Positions 23,432 through 35,107 of a stretch of 64,000 nt of DNA are shown here, in pieces. The notes beneath the pieces are model-generated. The model was given only the letters and a program-made list of their open reading frames with translations. It had not been told where the DNA came from and searched no databases. A program made the translations under genes and the position numbers. How positions within the stretch are numbered: position 1 is the stretch's first letter; the number at the start of each line of letters is the position of its first letter. Source of the stretch: Teratosphaeria epicoccoides (lineage: Eukaryota > Ascomycota > Dothideomycetes > Mycosphaerellales > Teratosphaeriaceae); NCBI GenBank assembly GCA_021401465.1, contig JADDMT010000021.1:310001-374000 (forward strand), given 5' to 3'.

Positions 23432-25333
23432 CCCGCTGGGCTTATCGCGCTCGCAGTAGGCCAACCTCAAGCCCAGCGTGAAGAACCGTCCAAGAGCTTG
23501 ACCGCCAGGGATACCGATGCTGTCTTCAGGCGGTCAGAAGCCGAGTCGCAGGCGGGGGAGCTCACCGCGAACTCACCCACCAGAACTGGACGGCCACTAC
23601 TGTCCCGCGTAGACAGCGCACGAACTGTTACTTTGACACGTAGCCTCCCTCGTAGGCATTCGTCTGTGAAACACGTCTCAACATGAATCAGGAGTACGGG
23701 AGGTGACGGCGGCGGGCCAGCAGGCTAGATGAATGCTGCGCCACGAGGTTTGCTATTGTTGTTCAGGCTGTTCTTATAGCTCATGCCCGCTTGCTTTGAG
23801 CTGGGTGTACAGCGCAGCGAGTCGTGGTTTGAATTCGTTTGTGAACGGCGCTTTATGTTTTGCAAGCGCTGCAAAAGGACAAGGTATTCTTGGCACAGTA
23901 AGTAACGCCTCGTGGAAGTATCGAGATTCCGATCGCAGAGGAAAGCTTGAGGAATCACTGCATGAATGGCATCGTGGGCCTCGCTTGTGCTTCTACCAAC
24001 TGACCACCGACGGGACTGTAACCACCTCGTAGGCTATGACCTGTATCAAGAATAGAAGCATTGCAAAAGCCGTGTGTCCCGGCTCACCGGTGATCGTGTC
24101 AAATCCTGACAAGTGAATCCATGCTGCCCAGAACTTAGGAATGTCAATCGAGACAGGCTGGCATTACATGGAAGCTGCCGCCCAGACTTGATCCTCGCCC
24201 TCGCACCTCACCACGATCGCAAGTTTTGGTCGACTGTTGCGGCTGTCTGAATACATGAAGCACCCGAGAGAAAGAACGCAGCTCCCCACGCAGCTTGAAA
24301 TCCCTGGTAATCCAGAAATCAAAGATGTCAGCGCCCTCTGTCACTGAATGCACACCATTACTGCACCGCGAAAGCGAACGCATCTGATGAATCCCTCATG
24401 AGCTTCTCCGCCAGGCTGAGAGTCCATATTCCCACACGCGCGGCTCTGGAGACTGCAGGGTGTCGAGGCCAGCCTCGCAGGCTCGACATGCTGCAAGGGA
24501 GGGGTGCGATTTTGCGAAGTACGCGGTTGGATTCTGGTCGCGTGAGCGCAGCGGCCTACATGAGAAAGTCAGGCGCAGGGGCAGCGGGCACTATAGGCCT
24601 GGAGCGACTCCAAGTCACAAGGCCTTCAGCCGCGTGCTCGAGGACAAAGAAGGGTGCTGTTGCTACATCTCGAACAAAGCGTCGGGCGCTGGTGGGCATA
24701 GACACGTCCAAGGGGTCCAGTTGCTCAGGGTACATCATTGGCGGGCGACTATACCGGTTTGTTCATGCTCCACGGGTGGCGCTGTCTCCGAAGAGAGGTT
24801 CCGCCCGGCGATCGGGGCCACTGCCAATGATAACGTTCAGCCAACACGTGCATCATCTATTCTGAGCCCGTTGATCCTTCCCGCTGCGGTACCAGTGCAG
24901 ATTTTTCATCTGATCCCATCCTGATTCCTGCGTCAGCGCAGAGCTGCAGGAGTACGTAAGCAGCAGCGGGCAGCGTCACATTATTGCGCGCAGGCGCGCG
25001 AAGCGGAAGAAATCGTGTGTGGCTGCTGCTAGATTCGAAACAGGAACGAGGTCAGAGTGCCTTGGTGCCGCCTGGTGAAAATAGCCGAGAACGTAGGTCA
25101 GGCTGCAACGGGTCTTCGAAACTTCGAAGGGTCATCAAGTGGGTCTGTTCAAGTAAGAGAAAAGACCCCAGCAACCTCACCCTGCATGCTCGCGTTTGTT
25201 CTGTTGCATTTGTCCACTCGCTTCCTATCCGATTGCTATTGGACAAACACTCGTTTCTTATCGTGTACCGCCGGCAACTCCAATTCCCACGGACATCCCT
25301 GGTACTATAGCACAGCAGATCTTCCTTGGCATC
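23432..25333. other. No supportable gene, 1.9 kb
   Basis: Open frames up to 155 codons at 24398-24924 overlap in two plus frames and have no domain. The stretch must hold promoters for the two flanking genes. Confidence 0.45.
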
Positions 25334-26413
25334 ATGGTGAAGAGCGAGCGATACTACAGCCAGAATTACAGCCAATATGAACCTGCACCCTCGGACTCTA
25401 ACCTAGAACTCGACCAATATGCCGAACACCATCAATCACTGAGCCCAGGTACTGATCATGCATACGGCAAGGCGGTTCGCTCGCCTCCACCGGCATATTA
25501 CGGTGGAGGCATATTTGAGGATGATCGCGACTCACTGAAGACGCCGCAGAGTTGGTGGACTCCGAAGCGAAAGTTTCTCGTGTTCGGAGGCATAGCTGCT
25601 GTCATCATCATCGCCATCGCCCTTGGTGTAGGACTTGGCATTGCGTTGAGCTCCGGCGGCTCGTATGACTACACCGAGTCCACCGCCCAAGTTACCAACG
25701 ACACAGCATTTGCAGAGGGTGGTGCCAGCCGGAAGGATGTGTGGAATGTCGATGATGGCAGTGGGTCAGGCAACGACACTTACACTTACTATTCCGGCAC
25801 ATGGGAGAACTTCCCGAATGCCTCAAACTGGATTTCCTTCCAGGACATGTGGGAGGGAAACCTGCACAGCATCACGGCTTCTTGTGAGACCAACTATAAA
25901 GCAAAGAACAATGCGTATGAATCTCTCCCTGTGCCTTTGCCTCTCCGAGTGTTATGCTAACCACGCAGCAGGCCATCTGACATAAAGGACATCTACGATG
26001 CCATCCAAAACCGAGCCAACGCGTCGCTGGTGGACCACCGCTTCATCCTCGCCATCGTCCTTCAGGAGAGTGCGGGCTGTGTACTAGCTGGCACCACAAC
26101 CTCATCAACTGGCGTTGTCAACCCAGGCTTGATGCAGACGCACAATGGTCACTCGTATAGTGCCAAGCATGCCAACGAGTCCATCCTTGCCATGATACAG
26201 GATGGCACACAGGGTACCGACTCTGGTGATGGTCTGGTGCAAAATCTCAATATGTACGGCAACGCCTACAGGGCTGCAAGAGGATACAACAGCGGATACA
26301 TTCCGACCAGCGGTAATCTCTCCGAGGCAGCAGGTGCAACGGCTTGCTACGTGAGCGATGTGGCCAACAGATTGACTGGATGGGCCAACGCTACGAACAA
26401 ATGCCCGGGCTAA
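25334..26413 (+). CDS. Membrane-anchored lysozyme/SLT-like protein
   Basis: Exons 25334-25914 and 25972-26413 (or 25969 by a CAGCAG acceptor) give about 340 residues. The N-terminal ~80 residues are polar and Pro/Tyr-rich, a likely cytosolic tail. A strong transmembrane segment follows (FGGIAAVIIIAIALGVGLGIA), then a Gly/Ser/Asp linker with N-glycosylation sites, so the topology is type II. The extracellular domain has FILAIVLQESAGCV, with a glutamate where SLT/goose-type lysozymes place the catalytic acid, and NPGLMQTHNGHSY, which resembles the GLMQ signature of these folds. A cell-wall or peptidoglycan substrate is inferred; activity on bacterial walls is possible but unproven. The AATAAA at 26666 may be its poly(A) signal. 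Confidence 0.75.
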
Positions 26414-27256
26414 GCAATGTTCTCTTTCCAAGTCAGGGCGGTCTTTTTACGAGCTCACGTCGATGCGGCAGCAATGCCATGTACAGACGCATAGTGGTGC
26501 ACAGTGGTGCATACTGCGTGTAATGATTGGGTCAGAGTGCTTTTCAGCAATAGTCTTATTGCCTCAATAGGCAGGGCATGAGCGATGGCGTTTGCGAATT
26601 GTGCTTTTCGAATATCGAAATTGACAGGGTGACCATCAGTTGGTGTCTCTTCCTAGTTGATGTATAATAAATCATAGCGGCAAATGACGCGCCTCAGCAA
26701 CAGGCCGGCTGGCAACGCAACAGCCCTTCGCCACCGAGTCGACCGTTGCAGCCAGTCGATCATTGCTACCAGCTGCTTTGCCGCACATGAATGTTGCCAC
26801 GCTCGTCAGACACGGGCTGTGCATAGCCTGCGCTTGAAGAAGCGTATTGTGCCGCACAGGTGCAGTCTCGCTTGGCACGAACGGATCTCAGCCAACATCA
26901 TATCGACCAAGACGCAAGATTGTATCAAGATGCCACAACCGCGTTCGATATCTGCATCGCGGGCGTCCAAGAGTGGTCGTTGAACTGTCTCGCGCATTGT
27001 GCAGCTACGACTTTGGGCCCATATCTTGGCGAAATTGCTGCATCTGCTCCGCCCATTGAAACGCACTGCACACCCTCGAGGCGCTGCTTGCGCTAATATC
27101 TACTTCAATTGTACTGAGGTCTCCAATGAAGGCACAGCCCTCTGCGTGCGCGGAGTTTATCTTGAGGAGGAAGTCGCAGATTATGTGTGTTAACAGCATC
27201 TTCCGCCTCGCTTCGGTCGCGGTCCTACAAGCTACACATCAATCAAGTCTAGTTCG
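26414..27256. other. Intergenic, 840 bases
   Basis: Contains AATAAA at 26666-26671, about 250 bases after the lysozyme-like stop. Small overlapping open frames at 26806-27199 lie on both strands and are not supported. Confidence 0.45.
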
Positions 27257-28598
27257 ATGGCCTCCTCGTTCACTGCCTCCAGACACTGGCACGCTCGCGA
27301 GCCTATCGACGAACGTCAGTTCCTGGTCAATCCAGATGCCTGCTCAATCACCTGTGTCGGTCAGACAAAGACCAGTACACGATGCCGCAACGTCATCGCT
27401 ATGGAGGATGTCAGCGACGCAAAGACTCTGCTCCAGAGTTTGCCTGATCTCACTCGAGATGACCGCAGACTCCGACACGTGCTGCAGGAGCTTGCGGCTC
27501 TCATGCTGTGTAAGCGATGGCATGTTCACGATCAGACACAACATGACAACATTCTCGCTGTCTGGACTCGGCAGATTCGTGAGGTGGTCTCAAGAACATC
27601 TCCGACGGCAGCGTCAACGTCACGCCCACGATCATCGCTATCACGGACAGACACCACATCGGCGCAGGCACCGACGACTCGACAACATACAAAACGTGCT
27701 CGTATACTTGACAGACCAAGTTCTCCCATAACAGAATGCGCTGCAGCCCCGAATGCAATCAACACCACGATCTCACGACCCGCTACGCCTCAAGAAGGTT
27801 GCACCATCTGTCTCGACGACGTGGGTACAAAGGGAATTCCCTACATTCTGCCATGCGCGCACAGCTTCTGCAGTGAGTGCATCTCAACTTGGAGTCGATA
27901 TTCCAATTACTGTCCGCTATGCCGTCGAGACGTGGTTTCACCTTTGGTGCGATCATCTAACTCGTCTTCGGCTGCGGCTCAGCATGAACAGATTGCAGGT
28001 GCGGCATCATCGACTGCATGGAATCATGTTCGAGCAGTATCGGCAGACTGTGAACGCTGTATCAGGCCTCTCGCGGCAGAACACGATGAGTCAAGAGAGG
28101 AGCTCGGCGCCGGAAGATGCCGCTGGAATCAGTGCATGGACCCAAGAAGTTGTCGCACCACAGTCAGTGCCAGCTCCTAGGTCCCAACACCGAACCATGC
28201 TGCCACGAGATCGGTGTCCGTCAAGCAGGGTCATGATAGAGACCAGCGCAGTCACCACGAGCGCAAGCTCCGCAAACAGGCCGTTGAGGCCCACCGCTTT
28301 AGTGGTGCAGTCTGAACCTCCAACATCTGCCAACGCAGCGTCCCATGCCACCCCAGCAGCAATCATATCTGGCAGCGGACCCGCCTCAGCATCCTCAGAA
28401 CGCAGCTCGGATGCTCGAACCAGCGAGCCACAGTCTTATGGCTTCTCCACGCCAGAGCCAGATTCGGGGCAGACTGCAAGCACCATCGACGGCAGCGACG
28501 GCTCTAAGTCCGGAAGTCTGACCGACAGCGATTCTGCTGATGGTGGCGACTTCACTGAAGATGATTCTCCTGCTGTTTCTGAGCCGGCAGAAGAATGA
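27257..28598 (+). CDS. RING finger protein, putative E3 ubiquitin ligase
   Basis: Exons 27257-27946 and 27999-28598 give 429 residues. The RING domain (residues about 180-222) shows CTIC, then CAHSFCSEC, then CPLC: the C3HC4 pattern of zinc ligands used by E3 ligases to recruit E2 enzymes. A Ser/Thr/Arg-rich region precedes it. The intron at 27947-27998 begins right after the RING and joins to a long Ser/Ala/acidic tail ending in PAVSEPAEE. Without splicing, the first frame runs on to 28180 with odd composition, so splicing is favoured. No transmembrane segment or substrate-binding domain is evident; the target is unknown. Confidence 0.8.
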
Positions 28599-29242
28599 GG
28601 GATCTGTCTCGAGCCAATGTCCGAGCAGAATGAGGGCAGGCAAGCCACGATAAGAACGGGATTGGCATGTTCGCATGCCTTTTGTGCAGATTGCTTGAGC
28701 ATGTGGCAGCAGCAGAGCTTGAGATGTCCTTATAGATGTCCATGAAGCTATGCTATGCCGTGTGCCGGGCCGATCAAGCTGGAATGCCGGTGGCCTTTGT
28801 GGTTGTGTGCGGACCTGGTTTCGGCTGCAGGGAACCTCTTCGCATCATATGTCGGCTTTGATGGACTTACACAGATATGCTCAAGCCTATGATCATGCAC
28901 ACCAAAGCCAGAGTCTCGCAATCTCGTTTTCGCTTCAAGGTGTACCGAATCCCCGAGAATGCTGCCAAGCGGAAAATTTAATCCGTAATCATCTCACTGC
29001 ATCCAAAGAGGCTCCTTTTCGATAGAGAATTGACGTCGATCTCTGCTTTAAGTATATGGGGACCCCGCGAACACGCTATCACGTTGCAGGCGCATGCGGC
29101 AGGGATTAGCCCGGTAAAACGAAACGGCAATTTAGGCATAGATGTAGTATCGCTTAAAGGGAGCTACATAACGATAATGTCAGCAGGTTGGTGATGGAAA
29201 GGTCTGCCTTCTGCTCACAACACCAGTCGCGACCCGGCCAGG
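28599..29242. other. Intergenic, 640 bases
   Basis: No gene or repeat supported. Short plus-strand frame at 28750-29025 lacks features of a real gene. Confidence 0.45.
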
Positions 29243-30702
29243 ATGCGTGACAGCCCCAGGCGAGCTTTGAATTTCCTCATCTTTGCTAGCTGTGCTGCAG
29301 CACATAACACGAATGACCAGGTCGGCGCAGACATTCCATATGGCACTTTCCAGGACCCATCGGCCCAAGTCAAGCCACGCTTCAGAGACTGGATTCCAGA
29401 TGCTTCGGTTGATTTGAATGTTGTTGTAGAGGACTTCGCAAAGGTCAAGGCTGTGGGCGCTGGTGGCATGGAGCTCGCTCTTGGGCTACTATCTCTACGG
29501 TAACTTCCCGCGAGTCATTGCCGAATGCGGCCCGATTCCTACCGACTGGACGAAGTATGGCTGGGGCACCGAGGCGTGGAAGACACTGCAAGATACTGCG
29601 TTGCAGGCTGCCAAGGACCAAGGGCTTACCATGGACTTTTCTCTTGGTCCTAACCAAGGTGCAGGCGTACCTGCTGAGATAGACGATCCACGCATCATGT
29701 GGGATCTTTGGCCCTTCAATATCTCTGTGCCGCTGGGTGGGTCGTTCGATGGGACGATTCCAGGTTGAAACACCATCACTGGAGGCGAATTCGTGGCGGC
29801 ATCCATTGGGCTGGTCATAGATCGTAGCTCGGCTGTCTTCTCAGCGAGCCCTGCATTTACCTATCCTTTTCAATATAATGGTACTATGCAGACCCTGGCT
29901 GCCTGTTCTCTAGGGGATATTACGGATCTTGTGGACCAAATCGACCGGCCATCTAAGCTATAATTTTCCATTGAACGGAAGTGGAATCGAGTATGCACTT
30001 TTCGCCTACTACCAAAATCATACCAACTATAAGGAACAAGCTGGGCCGTCATATGTGAGCACAACCGTCACCCAACCATCTGTTGGGAGTTACCGAGAGA
30101 ATGGAAGCTGGGTCGTTGACCACTACTCTGCAACTGGTGCACAGCTCATCATAGACTTCTGGGAGAAGTATTTGCTTGGCAATGGTAGCCGTGAACTCAT
30201 ACAGGAAGTCGGAAACTACGCATGGGAGGACAGCCAAGAGTTCGGCGCTGGCGCTTTGGTCTGGTGGACACCAAAGCTCTTGAGTGCCTTTGTGAGCTCA
30301 AGAGGTTATGATCTGACAACGTATCTGCCCTTGATCTACCAGAACAACAATGAGAGATCTGCACCTCTTGCGTCTCCTGATCATTACTATACCGATGAAG
30401 CTGACGCAGGGCAAACTCATATCGCCGACTACTGGCAGGTCCTCACCGAGCTTAATCAGATCTACCTGTCGACTCTCACGGATTGGTCAACGCAGTCGCT
30501 GCGGTCTCAATTCTCAGCACAAGTCTCCTACAACCTACCCATGGATATGCTAGCCAACCTGCCTTACGTCAATGCTCCAGAATGCGAGTCTCTAGGCTTT
30601 GGCCATCAGATCGACGGGTATAGGCAGTATGTCGGCCCTGCGAACCTGGCAGGCAAGCGGATCATTTCGTCAGAACTCGGTGCACGTTACACTGCAGCCT
30701 AA
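29243..30702 (+). pseudogene. Secreted glycosidase relic, alpha-L-rhamnosidase (GH106)-like
   Basis: The start MRDSPRRALNFLIFASCAAAH looks like a signal peptide. Conserved-looking blocks RFRDWIPDASVD, VGAGGMEL, LGYYLYGNF, MDFSLGPNQGAGVPAE and GHLSYNFPLNGSG resemble fungal proteins annotated as GH106-type alpha-L-rhamnosidases; I could not run a search. At least four lesions break the frame: a GCTC tandem duplication at 29473-29480 shifts GGMEL out of frame with LGYYLY; TGA at 29766-29768 stands where a Trp would follow PG; a one-base shift lies near 29930-29945; TAA at 30700-30702 stops the last block. Nothing homologous-looking follows, so the 3' half (family usually 900 or more residues) is missing. 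Clearly not functional as one protein. Confidence 0.7.
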
Positions 30703-31693
30703 GAGTCCTGGCATGAGGTGCAAACAGGGCAGATAAGATAGAGCTAAAGCGTCACAGATGCTCGATCGATGCGAGGACTCTGGGGACATGCCCAGCTGAT
30801 AGAAGGTTTCTATGAATGGACTTAGGTCATGGTCCTCCCGTTGGCAGGCGAGACATTTGTCGTTGTGGGATTTGAACTGATACACTCACTGTTATCAGAT
30901 TTCACGTCGACTCGGCATGGCTTTGACTCGCTGTCCTCGCGCAAGGCTGTGAGACAATGCGGCTTCCGATGTTTTGAAGCCCGAAATGCGCCTCTTCGGC
31001 ATGGTGTCTCTCTAAGGCATAGCGGGTCGATATCGTACTCTTGTGAGGAATAGCAAGAAATGGGTGGTCGCAGGATGCACAACGCAATGGAACTCAAAAG
31101 GCTGGGGCAATGTCAGATGTGAACGCGGTGCTACGGCCAGCCCGCTGCGGGAATTTCGGCATCGGCGTGCTTGACGGCAGGACATGGGACACTGACTCTG
31201 AAAGACCATGCTGTATTCGTCTCGCTCCGAGCAGACTCAGACAGCGAGAATTTCCTGGCTGAGTCTCGATAGATGGCGGCGCAGGCTGCAGTGGGCCTAT
31301 CAATATGGCTTGACTGGCTCTCTGGATCTGGGAAATCGTTCCAAATATTGCCGACATTTCCAGAAAGCGACAGGCATTTCGTGGTTCCTGTGCGATTGCG
31401 TTGGCGAGACCGCTATCATCCCGTCCGAATGTAGTAACCTTGTTAATTGACCGTCCATTTTGGTACCTCGGCTGTTCACAATGAAACAGCCCGTGCTGAT
31501 GGTCTGTCGGCGATACCGAGCTTGGCAGAAAAGCGCCAATACCTTAATCCTTGACATGCCCGCCGTAGCTATCCGGCTGTGAGATCGTGCCTTAGCATCT
31601 GTCAAGCTATATAGTCTAGTGGAATCCTGATGCTCGAGCTCATTGCTAGCCTAGAAGTCACGTCCTACGCTTCTACAAGCGAGTCAATCCAAG
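30703..31693. other. No supportable gene, 1 kb
   Basis: Frames after the glycosidase stop contain frequent stops and no family-like blocks. Overlapping short frames on both strands at 30820-31600 are unsupported. Confidence 0.45.
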
Positions 31694-31894
31694 ATGCGTG
31701 CTAGCCTCTTGCTACTATCAACGGCGCTTGTAGCCAATGTACAAGGACAATGTGTAATAGGCGACGCGGGGCCGGCAAGCTACAGGGGACAAATGCAACT
31801 ATAAAGAAGAGACTCGACTAACACTAGGCGGTAACAGGCCTGTAGTAAGGATAAAACTACAGTTGTCAGTAGCCTCCCGGCTTCGATTTGATGC
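31694..31894 (+). CDS. Possible small secreted peptide or relic
   Basis: The ATG at 31694 opens a clean signal peptide (MRASLLLLSTALVANVQGQC). Unspliced, it stops after 36 codons. A donor at GTAATA (31752) and an acceptor after GTAACAG (about 31837), with a GACTAAC branch site, would instead give a product of about 38 residues continuing ACSKDKTTVV. Either product is very short, so this may be the 5' remnant of a lost effector-type gene. Low certainty. Confidence 0.3.
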
Positions 31895-33594
31895 GTTTCA
31901 TCTCTTGCTCACCCACGATCGGTAGATAGAGATCGCTGACCTTTAGTCGCCTTGCGACAGATTAGTCGTGACCGTAAGGGAGTTGGAAAGTTCCTAGCGA
32001 AGTGTACCGAACATGGTGCAGATTGCAGATGTGGGACAAGGGTTAATGGTGTCCCGGGTTGTGTTAGAGACAACCAATTGCAAGACTGCTAGAGGCAGTA
32101 GGGAACATCAGACTGCACGTCAATCAAGCGAAGGCAAAAGTCTGCTCAAGTCACAATCGATCCTTCTGAGGGTCATCCGGCAATCTACCTGGTACCACGC
32201 TCGCTATGGTCATTGAAAACCGGCAACGGCTAAGCACGCACTCGTCGCACGTTCTCTTGAATTCAAGATAAGGACAGTGAGTTATCGCTTAGAAAATATA
32301 TGATCGAACAAAAAATGTTCTGAAGAGTGTTGTGTTTTGTTGTCAAGTTTCACCACCGACATGTCAAGCAGTCAGCAGCACCATCAGTCAAGTCGCATGT
32401 ATCAATGGGCAGTCGATCTGTCAGCAAGCAGGCAAGCATTTCCAACCGGCAGCCAGCGTCGTCAATCAGTCAACCGGTTGAGCGGCGGATGGCGTGAGTC
32501 AGGGCTCGAAGCGGTGATGCAGAACAATGCTTCGTTGCTCAGGATACTTGACGCATCCAATACTGCTGGTTGCGCGGGGTTTTCGAGGGGGTATACTCGT
32601 CCTCCGTTGCCATTGTGCCGAACCGAACGTGCGAATGCACGCTGGGCGGGAGACGCCTGTTTTCCATCGCCCGAGTTGCCAAGATCTGTCCTGAATGAGA
32701 CTGCGCAAGTGCCCGTCAATGGCCTGTCCCGGATCGCGCACTCCGCTGATGGAAGGCGGTAAGAGGCGGATCGCAGCGGGTGCCTCCCAAGAGTTTCAAG
32801 ACCAGACTTGCGTAGCATGACGGTAAAGAGGGTTTGGCTCGACCTCGCAAGACACTTATACTTCATTTTCGGCTGCATGTAGCACCGAGCGGGCTCGCGG
32901 AGGATAGCAGTCACCACTAGTCTTCCTCCATTCGTGTTCAATAGCTACACGTAAAGCATCTGAGCGGATCACGCTGATCGCCACGTGATAGGCACGCCAA
33001 GCTGCCTTGGCCGCGACATCGCGCACCCTGAGAGCGACGCATCCTAGCTAAGACGCTACAAAACCAAGCCATAGCGTAGCTGGCAAGAAATGGTCCAACC
33101 TACACGTTTTTCATTCACTGGAATGTTCTTCATTGATTCCAATGCTGGAAGGGGGAGCCCTGAGACGATGTTTCGAGCGGTCAATGTTGGCTTTGTGAAC
33201 GGATCCATCGATGCGAAGTGAGCTCAATTCAAGACCTAAATAGCTCATACGATGACACTTCTCGAGTGGTCAGAATAAGAGGAGTCTTACACTCGGCTGA
33301 CAAGTTGTCTGTAACGGCCGCGTCAGCTCCTCTTGACAGCTCATCCTCGCACATTAGGACCTAAATGTACCGAAACAACATGCCGTGGGACTCTGGGGTT
33401 GCAAAATCTCTCTGGAGAGACTTCTGTCTTGGCGATCTTGCGTAAGAGCGGTACAAGGGATCTAGGCAGTGTCAGTGACCAAGACATCGGCCTTAAAATG
33501 CCCGCGAGCCCCAAACCTGTGCTTTCGCATTCACTCTCAAAAGAACCACTTCGAAAGACAAACCTACCACTGTAGTCGGAAGGATCAGATCGCA
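31895..33594. other. No supportable gene, 1.7 kb
   Basis: The longest frames (32337-32762 plus, 32462-32941 minus) are mutual shadows with no domain. The 3' end must hold the promoter of the secreted-protein gene at 33595. Confidence 0.45.
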
Positions 33595-34093
33595 ATGCAA
33601 TTTACCACCGCAACAATGCTCCTGGCTCTTGCAAGCCTTTTTCCGCCCGCGCTCGCCGAATGGGTAATCAGATCAGCCTTTCGCTTTCCCGGCACCATAA
33701 CCGCTAACGCCTCCCAGAAATGCTGCAACAAGCTCATTTGTACGGGCGGATGGACGCATGGGTAAGCAAAACGCGGGCCAGACGCTCACTCAGTGCTTAT
33801 CCTGGTCAATCGAAGGGACTGCCTCGTTGATTGATGAGATCACCGAGGTCGACTTACGATCTCTAGACATTGACTGACCTGATTAGCTATTGTCTGCCTT
33901 ATGGAGCAGACAAGACGCCTTATAATGGCAATGCTAGGTGCAAGGATACGAGCCCGTGCTATGGTGCGTATCATGAGTGAGAGCAGGACACGCGACATAA
34001 GACTGACCTCTTACCAATCACTTTGCAGAAGACAATCATGCTTGCACTCCGCCGGAGGATAAAGGGGACGGGTTTGCGGACTGTTGGCATTGA
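33595..34093 (+). CDS. Small secreted cysteine-rich protein (effector candidate)
   Basis: Three exons, 33595-33761, 33887-33963 and 34029-34093, close on 102 residues. A signal peptide (MQFTTATMLLALASLFPPALA) is followed by a mature domain of about 80 residues with eight cysteines: a CC pair, LIC, YC, RC, PC, AC and DC. An even cysteine count suggests four disulphides. Donors are GTAAGC and GTGCGT; the first acceptor follows CTGACCTGATTAG. I do not recognise a family; the spacing does not fit a hydrophobin. Its stop lies 27 bases from the stop of the opposing gene. Effector status rests only on size, secretion and cysteines. Confidence 0.65.
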
Positions 34094-34119
34094 CAAAGAG
34101 CTAAAGGTAACGTCAAAGT

Positions 34120-34639
34120 TCAGCGCTCTAGAACAGTGTTGTGGACCTCCTGTCCATCGCGCACCATGATCTTCGCAGGCTCAGCGGCCCAACAATCATA
34201 CCAAGGCTCCTCCTCCAACTCCTCATTCTCAGCCCACTGCACCAACTGCGCCTCCATAATCTCCGTCAAATTCGATCTCCTCCCAACTTCACGTCGCTGC
34301 CAGGGGCACATGGAGCCCGTGAAGTCAAGCTCGGGCAACTCGTCCCAGTCGTCGATGTTGTACACTGGCTCGCCCAAAAATCTCCCGCACTATCGAATGA
34401 TTGTTGTTCAGTATCGCAAGCGTCCTCGATGATGATCTTACTGCGACCACCAACGCATTTTGCTTGATGTGCTTAGGTGGAAAAGATTGCTCAGCAACGG
34501 ATCCAGTCTTCTTGTTGACAGATTGGTACGGCAAGCCCTCTCCTCTGAAGCCAACAGAAAAGTGGCACGACTCAAGCACTCCGCCAAGCCAAGTGACACT
34601 GGCATCAGAAAAACGGCACCCATAGTCCAATATCTTGGA
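34120..34639 (-). CDS. Hypothetical protein, 5' end not found
   Basis: Two exons on the minus strand join in phase: from about 34639 to 34442, and 34389-34120. The 52-base intron has donor GTAAGA and an ATACTGAAC branch site. The joined sequence reads through VTWLGGVLESCHFSVGFRG, SFPPKHIKQNALVVA, then after the junction FLGEPVYNIDDWDELPELDF and an acidic C-terminal third. No in-frame ATG is present before an upstream stop, so a further 5' exon is expected. Not recognised. The two frames are individually unimpressive but make sense only when spliced, which supports a real gene. Confidence 0.45.
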
Positions 34640-35107
34640 AACGCCAGATTCCCGTTCGTGTGTCCCTGTTCATGCTTACATGGCATTTTAATTCCTTGCC
34701 AATGCACTTGAGTAGTTGTGATTACTATCAGGATTTTGTAGCAAGCAGCTCGGTATCTCAACCTGCCGATGCCGTCCTCATGCATGCAAATGGGAGCTCA
34801 ACTTGGGGACGTACAATGCTCGCACATAGCAAGAGCAAAGTGAATTGAGGGTGAAGAGTGGAGATTAAGTGACAGAATACAGTGGCAAGGGACGGAGGGA
34901 TGATGACATCAGCGCTTGTTCGAGCTCCAACGACCAGATGGAAAGCAGAACTCTTATTATCTGTTCACTACCGGTCCCGATCCTCTCCTCCCGACCCCTG
35001 AGCAACAAGCCAGTTGAACCAGAAAGATTGTATTCTAAACATCAGCGAGACTGAAGCCAACAACACAAGTCTTCCTGCTTTTGGGCGGGCTGCTCTGCGC
35101 ATTCACC
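34640..35107. other. Intergenic gap
   Basis: About 470 bases upstream of MsrA; may hold the first exon of the minus-strand hypothetical gene and the MsrA promoter. Nothing else is supported. Confidence 0.4.

Noticed and set aside
29760..29770. Repeat-induced point mutation as cause of the rhamnosidase stops
   Set aside because: The TGA would need a CpC rather than CpA change, other lesions are indels, and base composition is not visibly AT-rich.
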